Source: Chloroflexota bacterium
Lineage (GTDB): Bacteria > Chloroflexota > Chloroflexia > Chloroflexales > Herpetosiphonaceae
Reading direction: 5' to 3'
Length of the DNA: 64,000 nt
Assembly (NCBI GenBank): GCA_020161265.1
Contig: JAIUOC010000001.1
Span: 558,001-622,000 of the forward strand
Part shown: positions 1 through 10,300 of the stretch, in pieces
Layout: each line of letters starts with the position of its first letter
Numbering within the stretch: the first letter of the stretch is position 1
Translations under genes and position numbers: made by a program
Notes under the pieces: model-generated
The model's input: only the letters and a program-made list of their open reading frames with translations
What the model was told of the DNA's origin: nothing
Database searches by the model: none

Positions 1-629
1 TATCGTTTTGTCCGGCTGGGGGCAACTGTCGCACAGTTGAAAATATTGATATTAGTAGCAGCCGCACCTTTGCTGCAACCTTTGAATTAACCGCTGCTGA
101 AATCGCTGGTTTAGCCAGTCATCACAACTATTTGTATGCCTATAGCAGCGAGTATCAAACACCAGTTGCCACATGGTATCAAATTGCTGGTGGCTTTGGG
201 CCGGCAACTGCCGAAATCCATGCACCATTGGCCGATGGCAATGTTGGCCTAGATCTGCAAGCTGGCGCGGCGGCTGATGTCAATGGTTTTACACTCGAAG
301 TATATCAACCAGCGCCCTTATGTACCAACTACAACAATTTGCCCAACTATACGATCAAACAATGGCCAACCTTGATTCAGCCCTATATGATTCGTGATAA
401 GCGGCTGTTGGCTTGGTATAGCAATCATCCACCACTGTATGCCCAACTCAGCTATGATCCAAGCTTGTATCGCAACGGCATTCCAACCGTGTTGGTCTAT
501 AATCCGGCGAACCCAACCGCTGGCTGGAATGTTGTACCAATTGTGGCTCGCAGCCCTGAATTAGGCTATTTGACCGTCGATCTACGAACCTACACCAGCC
601 AAGGCTTAGTGTACGCATTAGCCCAATAA
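1..629 (+). CDS. C-terminal part of a secreted or surface protein (5' end outside window)
   Basis: The reading frame is open from the first codon of the window (frame starting at base 3) to a stop at 627-629, so the gene enters from the left; a TTG at 132 is not a credible start. The visible ~208 residues are rich in Tyr, Asn, Pro and small residues, with four scattered Cys and no membrane segment. This composition is common in extracellular beta-rich proteins. No family was recognised. The gene converges on the next minus-strand gene, with a structured intergenic region between them. Confidence 0.6.
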   Translation, partial: SFCPAGGNCRTVENIDISSSRTFAATFELTAAEIAGLASHHNYLYAYSSEYQTPVATWYQIAGGFGPATAEIHAPLADGNVGLDLQAGAAADVNGFTLEVYQPAPLCTNYNNLPNYTIKQWPTLIQPYMIRDKRLLAWYSNHPPLYAQLSYDPSLYRNGIPTVLVYNPANPTAGWNVVPIVARSPELGYLTVDLRTYTSQGLVYALAQ

Positions 630-640
630 ATACCAAAAGG

Positions 641-838
641 TGTACCCTCTGCACCGCCCAGGGAACTGAGCAGCCGCTGCGTATAGACGGTGGGCGAGAG
701 TCCATCAAGGTGTGCCCAGCGGGGACACACACGCGGAGTAATCCATACAATTCGTAGGGTCGGTACAATTGCACTGGCTTCATTCTCAGACCCATTGTTC
801 GGTATTTACACCACTATTGAGGCGAGACTGCGGAACTC
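641..838 (+). ncRNA. Candidate structured RNA (possibly HEARO/omega-RNA-like)
   Basis: This GC-rich non-coding stretch follows the stop at 629 and contains nested complementary segments. CGCCCA near 656 can pair with TGGGCG near 691. A tight hairpin with GUGU-CCC against GGG-ACAC arms lies near 711-732. Size (~200 nt) and hairpin density resemble HEARO/IscB omega RNAs, which exist as stand-alone copies in some genomes; no iscB or tnpB gene is visible nearby. The class assignment is an inference from general appearance. A covariance-model search would decide it. Boundaries are approximate. Confidence 0.3.
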
Positions 839-840
839 TG

Positions 841-893
841 CACCAATGCTGATAGATTCTTCTGCTTCTTTCGGTAATCTATCAGCATTGGTG
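841..893. terminator. 18-bp perfect hairpin between convergent genes
   Basis: CACCAATGCTGATAGATT (841-858) is the exact reverse complement of 876-893, with a 17-nt loop. It lies between the stop of the plus-strand gene at 629 and the stop of the minus-strand gene at 907. A bidirectional terminator is the simplest reading. There is no clear T-run, so the 3' end of a structured RNA or a small mobile repeat is also possible. Confidence 0.5.
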
Positions 894-906
894 GTCGGTT
901 ACCACC

Positions 907-2076
907 CTATTGGCTCAACCACGCAGCGTAGGTCTTATAGGGCAGAGTTTCCGTCCATGTCCTGATGCTGCCGCCCGATGTCGTCATATAGAGTTGGTGT
1001 CCAAATCCATGGATGTTCCTGACTGGATCAGTCCATGAGCGCACCGGCTCCATGCCCCACCACCGCCCTGATTGAGGCGACCAACGAACGAATGATCCGA
1101 TGATTTGGCGGTCGCCAACGCTTGTAAATCCCCCAGACATATACACCTGTCCACCAATTAAAGCGACCTCGAGAATGATGGGGAGGCCTCTATTGCGACT
1201 ATCAATCGTAAAATACACCTGGTAGCGATAGGTGGTTCCATTGCGCACAATCGTAACCGTATCGTCCCAAAATCCGGCTTGAATCGTTTCATTACAGGCA
1301 TCCATGATGATGGGGTTGGGCAAGGTGCTCAACGTTGCCGTATCCAAGCTATAGGCATAGGTCGCATTCGTCGTGCCCGTTGTGGTTGTCACATAGAGGG
1401 CATTGCCACAGGGGTCGATGCGGTCGAGACTGGTTGCTGGATCGGACGAAATCCGCGTTGTTGTCCAACGCCGACCATCCCAACGAGCCAGCAATTGACT
1501 GTGATCAATCGCATAGATGGTGTTTGGATTAATCGCCACAAAGGATCTAATCGGGTTACTAAACGGCACATCGATGGTACGATCAACCCATGTTGTCCCA
1601 TTAAATGCGGCAATCCGCCAGCGGGTTGGCGTGCCAATTTTGGTACGAATAGCATAGAGTTCTCCATCGTCGCCTGTCTGCAAACTACTCCACTGATTGG
1701 CCGCCGTGTCTTGAACCAAAATCGTCCATTGCTGCCGATCCCATACCATTAATCGGCTCACCTCATTCAGTTTATCCAGCGCATAGCGTTTCCCATGGGC
1801 GACCGCAATACGCTCGGTATAACTCCCCGTTGCCAGTTCTTCTCCCCATGTTCCCGCAATCAATGGCAATGGATGCAGCGCATCGTCAGGAGAACCCTGC
1901 GGTGGTTCTGCCGCAGCACTCGGTTGGGATGCCAGCACAATGCCCAACAAGAGCAGCAACCCTAGAGATCCAATGAATCGTCTACCACATAGCGCATCAA
2001 GTACTTCTTGGTCGGAATAGAGGCACATTCGCGCTCTACTACCCCAAGTATCGCTGATGACTGTACGGATGACCAT
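907..2076 (-). CDS. Secreted protein of unknown function, probable beta-propeller
   Basis: About 389 residues. The N-terminal part has a short charged stretch and then a hydrophobic core (GSLGLLLLLGIVLA) ending in PSAAAEPP, a typical signal peptide with an AAA-like cleavage site. The mature part has repeated segments of the type W-D-x-x-x-W-T (MVWDRQQWTILV, LARWDGRRWTTTR, FNGTTWVDRT), as in exported propeller-like proteins. No catalytic motif was seen. A start at ATG 2028 would shorten the n-region and is equally plausible. It stands alone, downstream of the NRPS/ABC operon on the same strand, separated by ~110 bp with a weak hairpin (2150-2173). Confidence 0.6.
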   Translation of the reverse strand: MVIRTVISDTWGSRARMCLYSDQEVLDALCGRRFIGSLGLLLLLGIVLASQPSAAAEPPQGSPDDALHPLPLIAGTWGEELATGSYTERIAVAHGKRYALDKLNEVSRLMVWDRQQWTILVQDTAANQWSSLQTGDDGELYAIRTKIGTPTRWRIAAFNGTTWVDRTIDVPFSNPIRSFVAINPNTIYAIDHSQLLARWDGRRWTTTRISSDPATSLDRIDPCGNALYVTTTTGTTNATYAYSLDTATLSTLPNPIIMDACNETIQAGFWDDTVTIVRNGTTYRYQVYFTIDSRNRGLPIILEVALIGGQVYMSGGFTSVGDRQIIGSFVRWSPQSGRWWGMEPVRSWTDPVRNIHGFGHQLYMTTSGGSIRTWTETLPYKTYAAWLSQ

Positions 2077-2189
2077 CAAAAAAGCTCGTGCAATTTATCC
2101 ACTTCTCTGATGGTCTTCCATGATCTATAACCCGATTACTGGGTATTGCTGGTACGCCAACCCGACCGTACCACCGGACACCGATCGGT

Positions 2190-3986
2190 TTATTTGTTGC
2201 CACCAATGGGCAATGCATTGGCTGCCAATGACAGCGTATAGTGATTAATTGGCTCAGCTTGCCAAAGCTCGCGCATAGCTGACGATGTTTCAAGTAGATC
2301 GTTTAGTGGTCCTTGGGCTGCAATCTGACCAGCGTCCATAACAATCACCCAATCGGCAAGCTGAAGGACGGCGCGGCGATGCGAAACAACCAGCCATGTG
2401 GTTGGGCGCTGGCGGAGGCCTTGCCAAAGTTGTTGCTCGGTGGTCACATCTAAGGCACTCGAACAATCATCAACGATCATCAACTCGCTCGAACGCACTA
2501 ACATTCGCGCTAAAGCTGCTCGTTGTAGTTGACCGCCCGATAAGCGCACGCCCCGCGAACCAAGTTCGGTCGCTAGGCCTGCGGGCATATGCTGTAAATC
2601 TGGCGCTAATACACTCGTTTCAAGCGCCTGTTGTAATTCATTAGCACTCAAATTTAGCCCTAGGCTCAAATTATCGTGCAGCGAGCTGCTCAATAAGCGC
2701 GGCACTTGCGCGGTATAAGCACAATTTGGGGGAATGAGTTGCTCGGCAGGTTGTTCGATCGGCTGATCATTCCAGAGAATTGTGCCATGGGCTGGCACTA
2801 AACCAAGCAAGGCCCGCAATACGGTGGTTTTGCCTGAGCCAACTTTGCCGGTAACTACCACAAATTGGCCACGCTCAAGCCTGAAATCAATCGCTTTGAT
2901 ACCAGCTTGGCTGTTGGGGTAGCAATAGCTTAAGTTGCTTATATCAAGCCGTTGCAGTGCTGGTAAGGCGCTGGCTGGGCTAAAATCCAGCTGTTGATCG
3001 GGCCTAATCGAGCCATGTTCAACCAAAGCGCTTGGCGCTGCATCCTTTAATAGCTGTTGCATTCGCTGGAACGAAACTCCAGCCTGTTTGTAGTGGGTCA
3101 ACAATAAGCCAATCAGTGAGGGCAAACGGGTAACCATTGAAAAATAATAGACAAACAGCGAGAAATCACCAACACTAAAATTGCCAGTACGCATTGCCTC
3201 GCCTGCGAGCAACAAAATCATTCCCGTGCCAAGACTAATTGTGTTGGCGTAAACGGAGCTGAGCAAGGCGGTGAACGCCCGATCTTTGACCATAAACTGG
3301 CGACGTTGGTCGTTGAGTTGTTGAAAATGGCCGATTACCGCAGTTTCAGCATTCGCCACTTTGATCGCTTGGGTTGCCCCAAACATTTCGCCCAGAAAAT
3401 CGGAAACTTTACTCGTTGCGGCGCGGCTGGCCTGACGATAGCGCTGAATCCGCTGATTGGCAACGGTAAAGGCCGAAACCACGATCAGCAATGGAACCAA
3501 AATAATCAAGGTTACCTGTTGATTGATTTGTAACAGGATTCCCAGCGCAATCAGGCTGAACAGCACATTACCAAATACATCAAGCAGCCAAATGCTAAAG
3601 GTCAAAATTTCCTCAACATCATCGCGAAAATTGTTGATCGCTGCACTCGATGAGGTATACAAGGCTTGGGCACCTGGCTGAGCCAAAATCCGCTTGAGCA
3701 TATTTTTGCGCAACAACCCTGCAATGTTGTATTGCACCGTAATATCCATCGCGGTTCCAAGTTGGGTCAATAAACGGCGGCTAATCTCAGTGGTGATCAG
3801 GAGGGCTAAGAGCGTCCAGATGCCAAATACCGCTGGAGCCGCGCCACTGAGTTGGTCGAAAATTGCCCGATTGATCAGGCCAGGCAGCAAGGGCGAGATA
3901 AAAAATATGCTCCAAATCAAGACCCCAAAGCCATAGATTGCTGGCCGATAGCGGATCAAACGCAGCATTAATTGCCAAGCTTTCAT
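2190..3986 (-). CDS. ABC exporter half-transporter with degenerate catalytic glutamate
   Basis: A 598-residue membrane domain plus ATPase half-transporter. About six hydrophobic segments fill residues ~15-300. The nucleotide-binding domain has Walker A GKVGSGKT (380-387), signature LSGGQ (482-486), Walker B LMIVDD (502-507) and an H-loop His in VSHR (536). Position 507, normally the catalytic Glu, is Asp, the mark of a degenerate site in heterodimeric type IV exporters. The gene overlaps the preceding exporter gene by 4 nt (ATGA), with GAGGTG as ribosome binding site, so the two probably form a heterodimer. As the last gene of the NRPS operon it most likely exports the peptide product or gives self-protection. 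Confidence 0.85.
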   Translation of the reverse strand: MKAWQLMLRLIRYRPAIYGFGVLIWSIFFISPLLPGLINRAIFDQLSGAAPAVFGIWTLLALLITTEISRRLLTQLGTAMDITVQYNIAGLLRKNMLKRILAQPGAQALYTSSSAAINNFRDDVEEILTFSIWLLDVFGNVLFSLIALGILLQINQQVTLIILVPLLIVVSAFTVANQRIQRYRQASRAATSKVSDFLGEMFGATQAIKVANAETAVIGHFQQLNDQRRQFMVKDRAFTALLSSVYANTISLGTGMILLLAGEAMRTGNFSVGDFSLFVYYFSMVTRLPSLIGLLLTHYKQAGVSFQRMQQLLKDAAPSALVEHGSIRPDQQLDFSPASALPALQRLDISNLSYCYPNSQAGIKAIDFRLERGQFVVVTGKVGSGKTTVLRALLGLVPAHGTILWNDQPIEQPAEQLIPPNCAYTAQVPRLLSSSLHDNLSLGLNLSANELQQALETSVLAPDLQHMPAGLATELGSRGVRLSGGQLQRAALARMLVRSSELMIVDDCSSALDVTTEQQLWQGLRQRPTTWLVVSHRRAVLQLADWVIVMDAGQIAAQGPLNDLLETSSAMRELWQAEPINHYTLSLAANALPIGGNK

Positions 3987-5722
3987 GCGAACACCTCGGT
4001 TAAGTCACGTTGTAGCAGTTGGCTATACTGCGATTGAGGGTTTTGTAACAGGGCTTGACGTGAGCCAAACTCGCGAATTGTGCCAGCATCGAGCACTAAA
4101 ATCGCATCGGCGCGTTGTAAGGTTGCCAAGCGATGGGCGATAATAATCGCGGTGCGGCCTGCCAACAGCCGATCTAAGGCGCGTTCGACAATCGCCTCAC
4201 TCGCTGGGTCAAGCCGTGATGAAGCCTCATCGAGGATAATTAATTGGGGGTCTTTGAGCAAAATTCGTGCAAATGCCAAGAGCTGAGCCTGACCCGCCGA
4301 AAGCCCATTTGGCTTGATCAGTGTGTCGAGGCCATGTTCAAGGCTGTTAAGCCAGTTGGTTAGGCCGAGGGTTTCTAAGGCAGCCAGCAATTGCTGATCA
4401 GCAATGGTCTGATCGAAAAAGCTCAGGTTGTCGCGAACGCTAGCATGAAACAGTTGCACATCTTGGGTCACAAAGCCAATCGAGCGGCGCAAATCGACTA
4501 AACTGGTGTTGCGAATATCGATGCCACCTAAGCGAATTGTGCCTTGATGTGGTTCATACAAGCGTAACAAAAGCCGAATCAGGCTTGTTTTACCACTACC
4601 AGTTCGCCCTAACACGCCTAAAATCTGGTGGGCAGGTAATTCAAACGAAAGCGCTCGCAAGACTGGCGTATCGGCGTTATAGCCAAATGAAACTTGCTCA
4701 AACCGCAGATCAAGTGCTTGTTGCGGGATCGTTGGGCCAGTGCCATCAACGATTGCAGGTTGCTGTTGACGCAATTCATCGATGCGCAAAATGCTGGCGC
4801 TGGCTTTTTGAAACTCCTGAATTTGGCGTAAAATTTGCTCGAGCGGCGTGGTGAGCAAGCCAATATAGGCAGTGATGATATACACGCCGCCGATGGTGGT
4901 TTGTTGCTGTTGATACAGGTAGATACCAATGCCCAAGCCCAAGCCACTAGCAATAATAAACATCGATTGACCAGCGTTATAGAGCCAAGCGGTGGCTAGC
5001 TCAGCTTTACGAGTTTTGCGATAGAGCACGAGCATTTGGCGATAGAGCTGTTGCATCACATAATTGCGTGCGCCGCTTGAGCGAATATCTTCGGTTGCCG
5101 CCAAGCGTTCTTCTAAAAAGCCAAACAGCTCAGCACTAGCCTGGCGTGATTCGCCCCAGAGTGGCACACCAACCCGTTGCATTTTTTGCAACAGGCTGAT
5201 CGCCGCCGCAACACAGACGATCAAGCCAACCGCAACTCGCCAATCTTCCAAAGCCAAGGCCACAATAATCCCCAACAGCAACAAGCCATTGCCCAGCAAT
5301 TGAATAATAAACTGAGTAAAAAAGTTGGCTAAGGTCGTAATATCGCCGTCGATGCGCTCGATTAGCTCGCCTGGTGTTTTTTGATTGTGAAAACTACTAT
5401 CTAAGCGCAGACAATGGGCGGTCAAATCGGCGCGTAAGGCATTCGTTGCGGTCCAGCCAATTTGCTCGCTCAAATAAACCGCACCGAGCGCTAAAAGTTG
5501 TTGTCCAAAGGCGATGCCCATAAAGAGCAATGCCAGTTTGGTCAGTTGCTCCAAAGGTTGAGCAGCGAGCGCCGAATCTAAAAATTGGCGCATAATTTGC
5601 GGATTAAGCAATTGCAAGCCAATGCCCAGAAAAACCAAGCATCCTAAGCCGAGCACCCGCCCACGCTGTGGCTTGAGATAGGTTGCCAGTAAACGACGAT
5701 AACGCGCTAGCGGAAACTGCAT
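3983..5722 (-). CDS. ABC exporter half-transporter (catalytically intact partner)
   Basis: A 579-residue type IV exporter with membrane segments in residues ~25-300. Its nucleotide-binding domain has Walker A GRTGSGKTS (372-380), Q-loop Q420, signature LSAGQ (474-478, Ala replacing the first Gly), Walker B LIILDE with Glu499, and AHR for the H-loop. The start has AAGGA 7 nt upstream and lies 2 nt after the aminotransferase stop. The partner downstream has canonical LSGGQ but Asp for Glu. The pair would thus have one full composite ATP site (this Walker B with the partner's signature) and one weakened site. The substrate is inferred to be the NRPS peptide from operon position only. Confidence 0.87.
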   Translation of the reverse strand: MQFPLARYRRLLATYLKPQRGRVLGLGCLVFLGIGLQLLNPQIMRQFLDSALAAQPLEQLTKLALLFMGIAFGQQLLALGAVYLSEQIGWTATNALRADLTAHCLRLDSSFHNQKTPGELIERIDGDITTLANFFTQFIIQLLGNGLLLLGIIVALALEDWRVAVGLIVCVAAAISLLQKMQRVGVPLWGESRQASAELFGFLEERLAATEDIRSSGARNYVMQQLYRQMLVLYRKTRKAELATAWLYNAGQSMFIIASGLGLGIGIYLYQQQQTTIGGVYIITAYIGLLTTPLEQILRQIQEFQKASASILRIDELRQQQPAIVDGTGPTIPQQALDLRFEQVSFGYNADTPVLRALSFELPAHQILGVLGRTGSGKTSLIRLLLRLYEPHQGTIRLGGIDIRNTSLVDLRRSIGFVTQDVQLFHASVRDNLSFFDQTIADQQLLAALETLGLTNWLNSLEHGLDTLIKPNGLSAGQAQLLAFARILLKDPQLIILDEASSRLDPASEAIVERALDRLLAGRTAIIIAHRLATLQRADAILVLDAGTIREFGSRQALLQNPQSQYSQLLQRDLTEVFA

Positions 5723-5724
5723 GC

Positions 5725-7014
5725 TTATTCCTTTATACTTGCCAAATAGGTTTGAATCGCCTGTTGCAGAATGGCACAGCCTTGAGCAAGCAAGGCTGAA
5801 TCGATGGTCAATGGCGGCATGATTTTCAGCACACTATCGCCACGGCCAACCCGCTCGATAATTAACCCTTGGGCAAAACATTCTTGCATAATCGTTTTCG
5901 AAGCAGTTGGGCCAAGTTCGGCAAAATCAATCCCCCAAACCAAGCCCTTACCACGAATTGCTAAGCGTGGATCGAGCGGCACTATCTGGGTTTGCAAAAA
6001 GCTTTCGAGTTGCTGGGCAAGAGCCTGAATTGAGCTGCTGAAGGCATCAGTTTGCCAATAATCGAGCGCAGCGGTTGCCCCCACAAACGCCAATTGATTA
6101 CCACGAAATGTGCCAGTATGCTCGGCTGGCTGCCATTGATCGTATTCAGACTTGATCAAGACGAGTGCCATGGGCAAGCCATAACCGCTAATCGACTTGG
6201 AAAGCGTCACTAAATCGGGCACAATTCCAGCCGCCTCAAACGAGAAAAAGCTCCCAGTCCGACCACAACCAACCTGAATATCATCGCAGATCAACACAAT
6301 GCCATGGCGATCGCAGAGGTGGCGCAGGCCTTGGAGCCATTCGGTTGGGGCAACGTAAATCCCGCCTTCGGCCTGAATTGTCTCCAAAATGATCGCCGCT
6401 GGTTTATCGAAGCCCGAATGGGTGTCGGTCAAGACGGTTTCGAGATAGTGCAATGAATCGATTACAGCGAGCGGGCCGCGAGGATAGGGCAAAAAGTTGG
6501 TGTGGGCTAATGGCACGCCAGCGGCGGCACGATGTTCGGCATTGCCCGTAACTGCTAACCCACCCAGCGACAAACCATGATAGCCACCCATAAAACTGAT
6601 TACGCTCGTGCGACCCGTGACTTTTCGTGCTAGTTTTAGCGCCGCCTCGACCGCATTTGCGCCAGTTGGCCCGCAAAATTGAACTTTATAGGGCAAGTTG
6701 CGCGGCGCTAAAATAACCTGATTAAAACGCTCTAAAAAGCTGCGTTTGGCACTGGTATACATATCCAAGCCATGGATAATTTGATCGGATTCGAGGTAGT
6801 TGAGCAGGGCTTGTTTAATCTGCGGGTTGTTATGACCATAGTTCAGCGCTCCCGCCCCAGCAAAGAAATCGATATAGGCGCGTTGTTGCTCGTTATACAG
6901 CAGCGAGCCTTGGGCTTGGCAAAACACCGTTGGAAACGAACGGCAATAGGAGCGCACATTGGATTCGTATTGGTCGAACGCGGTGGTATTGATGGTCGTT
7001 ATTTCACGTTGCAT
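5725..7014 (-). CDS. Class III aminotransferase, diaminobutyrate--2-oxoglutarate type
   Basis: A 429-residue PLP enzyme of the class III family, closest in look to EctB/Dat enzymes that make L-2,4-diaminobutyrate from aspartate semialdehyde and glutamate. Visible features are the PLP-phosphate loop GPTGANAVEAALKLAR (115-130), the FMGGYHG aromatic motif (141-147), Asp244 in DDIQVGCGRTG and the Schiff-base Lys273 in LSKSISGYG. The start is ATG with AAGGAA upstream; the stop is 2 nt before the exporter gene. No ectA or ectC is present, so ectoine synthesis is unlikely. Placement between the NRPS genes and the exporter, together with acidic-pocket adenylation domains, argues that it supplies diaminobutyrate as a building block. 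Confidence 0.85.
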   Translation of the reverse strand: MQREITTINTTAFDQYESNVRSYCRSFPTVFCQAQGSLLYNEQQRAYIDFFAGAGALNYGHNNPQIKQALLNYLESDQIIHGLDMYTSAKRSFLERFNQVILAPRNLPYKVQFCGPTGANAVEAALKLARKVTGRTSVISFMGGYHGLSLGGLAVTGNAEHRAAAGVPLAHTNFLPYPRGPLAVIDSLHYLETVLTDTHSGFDKPAAIILETIQAEGGIYVAPTEWLQGLRHLCDRHGIVLICDDIQVGCGRTGSFFSFEAAGIVPDLVTLSKSISGYGLPMALVLIKSEYDQWQPAEHTGTFRGNQLAFVGATAALDYWQTDAFSSSIQALAQQLESFLQTQIVPLDPRLAIRGKGLVWGIDFAELGPTASKTIMQECFAQGLIIERVGRGDSVLKIMPPLTIDSALLAQGCAILQQAIQTYLASIKE

Positions 7015-7100
7015 TGATGATGTTCCTTATATAAGGCAATGGGTAATGGGCAATGGGCTATGGTTCATTGGGTTAATAACTAACGATGAGCTATGAACGA

Positions 7101-7295
7101 TTGAAAATACCAATAATTGCTCCGATAGCCTACAGCCCATTGCCATTATTGCTCTGTGCCTCTGCGTTAAAATTTCTCATTATATAGAGCTATGGGCTTG
7201 GGCTATAGTTCATGGAAGATTGCTTGAAAATAGCAATAATTGCTCCGATAGCCTACAGCCCATTACCATTATTGCTCTGCGCCTCTGCGTTAAAA
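7101..7295. repeat. Two 72-bp direct repeats in a 303-bp gap inside the NRPS operon
   Basis: Bases 7101-7172 and 7224-7295 are identical at 69 of 72 positions (differences C/G, G/A and T/C). Both contain GCTCCGATAGCCTACAGCCC and end in CTCTGCGTTAAAA. The 7030-7070 part is itself built of degenerate (C/T)AATGGG units. No gene is seen in 7015-7317. The repeats separate NRPS4 from the aminotransferase gene, so they may carry a processing, termination or internal promoter signal, or be a dispersed intergenic repeat. Confidence 0.85.
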
Positions 7296-7317
7296 CCTCG
7301 ATTGCGCATTTCCGACC

Positions 7318-10300
7318 CTATGTTCTCTGCTCTATGGCGTTTGCTAAAATGTGTACATGCGGCTGCCGCAGAATGCTGATATGATCGCCGCCGATCACCT
7401 GAACATGCAGATTTGGAATGATTGCTTGCCAGCGTCGAGCTGCTGCTGGGTTGGCTTGAGCTTGGAGCAATTGAGCTTCCCCAAGATATGCAGCAGGCTG
7501 ATAGGCTTGCATGGCATGGGCATGGCTAGTAAAAACCGCATATAACCGTTGCGCCAGATCGAACGGCAGATCAGAATCAATTAGGCCAGCCCTTTGGGCT
7601 TGTTGATAGAGCGCCACCAATTGTTGCTCAGCAGGTAGCACTACAATCGCGGGCCAACCGATCTGTTGAGCAGCCAAGCGATCAACATCGGCAAACAGAT
7701 CGGCGGCGAAGCTCTGAATCAATGGCAATGGATCAGGCGTTGGTTCGGCCAGAAAGCTATCGATCAAACTGAGCATGGATACCTGCTCGCCAGCAAGTTG
7801 CAGTTGTCGCGCCATTTCAAGCGCCACCAAACCACCAAATGACCAACCAGCCAAACGATATGGCCCCTGAGGTTGCAGTTGTCGCAATGCTTGGCAATAG
7901 TCTTGGGCAATTGCTTCAACCTTGGTATGGGTTGTGCCGCCGTCAATCCCGGGCGCTTGCAAGGCATACAGCGGTTGGCTAGGATCAAGCGCTGTGGCTA
8001 GCTCGCTATAACAGCCAACCGTGCCGGCAATCGCATGGACACACATCAATGGCGTGCGTGAGCCGTGGGGTTTAATGGGCACGAGTAGATTAGGGAGCGC
8101 TGATCCTGCTTGTTGCTGTTCCAATAAGGTCGCAAATTCACGAATGGTTGGCGCTTCAAAAATCATGCGTAACGGTAAATCATGGCCATAGTGCTGGCGC
8201 GTGCGCAGCATCACCCGCGTTGCCAAGAGCGAATGACCGCCGCTGCTGAAGAAATTGGCATCAATACTCATTACGTCAAGTTGAAGCATGTCAGCCCAAA
8301 TTTCGGCTAAATCGGCCTCAGTCTGATTGCGTGGTGCAACCAGTGTTGTTTGAAAGCCACGGTTGGCAGGATTTGGCGCTGGCAGTTGTTGGCGATCAAG
8401 CTTGCCATTACGGTTACGCGGCAATTGATCTAAAACCAGATATTGGTTGGGCAGCATATAGCTGGGCAATCGCTGTTGGAGCGCAGGCTGCACAAGGCTG
8501 AGCAACGCAGGAGTATCGACAGCCGGAACCAGATAGGCAACTAATTGTTGCTGCCAAGGGTGCACCGCCGCCTCGCGCAACCAGCTCAATTCGGCCAAGA
8601 CTGACTCGATCTCGCCTAGTTCAATCCGATAGCCACGCACTTTGACTTGCTGATCAGCGCGACCAATGAAGTGCAAAGCTCCATCAGCAGTTTGGCGCAC
8701 CAAATCGCCAGTACGATAGAGCCGACTTCCAGCACCAGCAAATGGGTTGGGTACGAAGGCGCTGGCAGTGCGGGCTGGATCATTCAAATAGCCGCGACCA
8801 ACTCCGATACCACCGATATATAATTCGCCGACTGCGCCCAATGGCAACAATTGCCAGTTTGGATCGAGCACGAACACCTGCATATTGGCGACGGGCTTGC
8901 CGATTGGCATGGAGCTATGGCCTTCGGACGGAGCAGTATCAAGCCGTTGCAAGGTCACATCGTCGGCGCATTCGGCAGGCCCATAGGCATTCAACAACGG
9001 AATCTGCGGATAGGTGGCAAACCATTGGCGAGCCTGAACTGGTTGCAAGGCTTCGCCCGTTGGCAAAACCCAGCGCAAGCGGTGCAGCAAGGCTTGTTCA
9101 GCAGGGGTTTGCAACGTTTCAAGCAAGGCTTGCAACAGGCTTGGCACCGGCTCGAAAATTGTGACTTGTTGCTCAGCCTGAGTTTGGGCTAAGGCCAACG
9201 GGTCACGCATCGTTTGATCATCAATGATTGCTACCGTTGCACCAACCAACAAGCCCGACAGCATCTGCCACACTGAGATATCGAAGCATTGCGAAGCGGT
9301 TTGGGCCACCACATCATGGGCTTGGAGTTCCAACACCTGATTCATCACCAACAGATGGTTGAGCATCCCAGCCTGATCGATCATCACGCCTTTGGGTGTG
9401 CCGGTTGAGCCAGAGGTAAACAGGGTATAGGCCAATTGCTGAGGGTGGGTTTGGATCGCAACAGGTTTGGTTGCTGCATCATTCCATCGTTCGATTAACT
9501 GCGGCTGATTGTGTGGCTCAAGCAACGGCTGAACATGCTCAGCAAACCAACGGGCTAAATTGGGTTCGCAGACTAAGGCTGGAATCGCAAAGCCCTGCAA
9601 AATCTGGGCGATGCGCTGGGCTGGCCAAGCAGGATCAAGCGGCAAATAGGCTGCCCCAGCGTAAAAAACCCCTAAAACCGCAACCACAACATCGCTGGTA
9701 CGTGGCAGCAAAATTGGCACGAGGGTTTCTTGCCTAACGCCATGCTGTTGTAGTTGGGCCGCTAAAGCCATAGCCCGTTGCTGCAAAGCCTGATAGGAAT
9801 AACGCTGATCAACATCGCGCACCGCAGTTGCGTTGGGTGTCGCTGCAACTTGCTTGGCAAAGCGTTCTAAAAAACCAGCAGGGCCAAAATCGTGCTGAGT
9901 TTGATTGCTTAGCTTGAATAAAGCGGTTTGGGTTTGGTCATCAAATACGCTAATTGTGTTAAGTACTTGATCAGGCGTGGCAGCAACCACCCGCAACACC
10001 TGTTGATAATGCCCAAGCATGCGCTGAATCGTGGCCTGATCGTACAAATCGGTGTTGTATTCAAACCAACCTTCCAGCCCAGTTGCGGTTTCAGTCAAGG
10101 TCATGGTCAGGTCATATTTGGTGCCATGCGCCTCGGTATCGAGAAATCGCAGTTGCAAATCGGCGATCTCATAGTTAACCTTGGGCGTATTTTGCAGAAC
10201 AAACATCACCTGAAACAACGAACCATAGCCTGCGCCACGGTCGGGCTGAAGCACCTCGACCAACTGCTCAAACGGCAAATCTTGGTGGGCATAGGCTTCA

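Noticed and set aside
690-965. 91-codon plus-strand ORF after the first gene
   Set aside because: It lies over the structured non-coding region and the hairpin and runs into the convergent gene; composition is not protein-like.
5725-7014. Ectoine biosynthesis gene ectB
   Set aside because: The enzyme family fits, but ectA and ectC are absent and the gene is embedded in an NRPS/export operon.
8742-9192. Plus-strand ORFs of 110-190 codons opposite the NRPS genes
   Set aside because: They are antisense shadows of the NRPS reading frames, without ribosome binding sites or recognisable domains.
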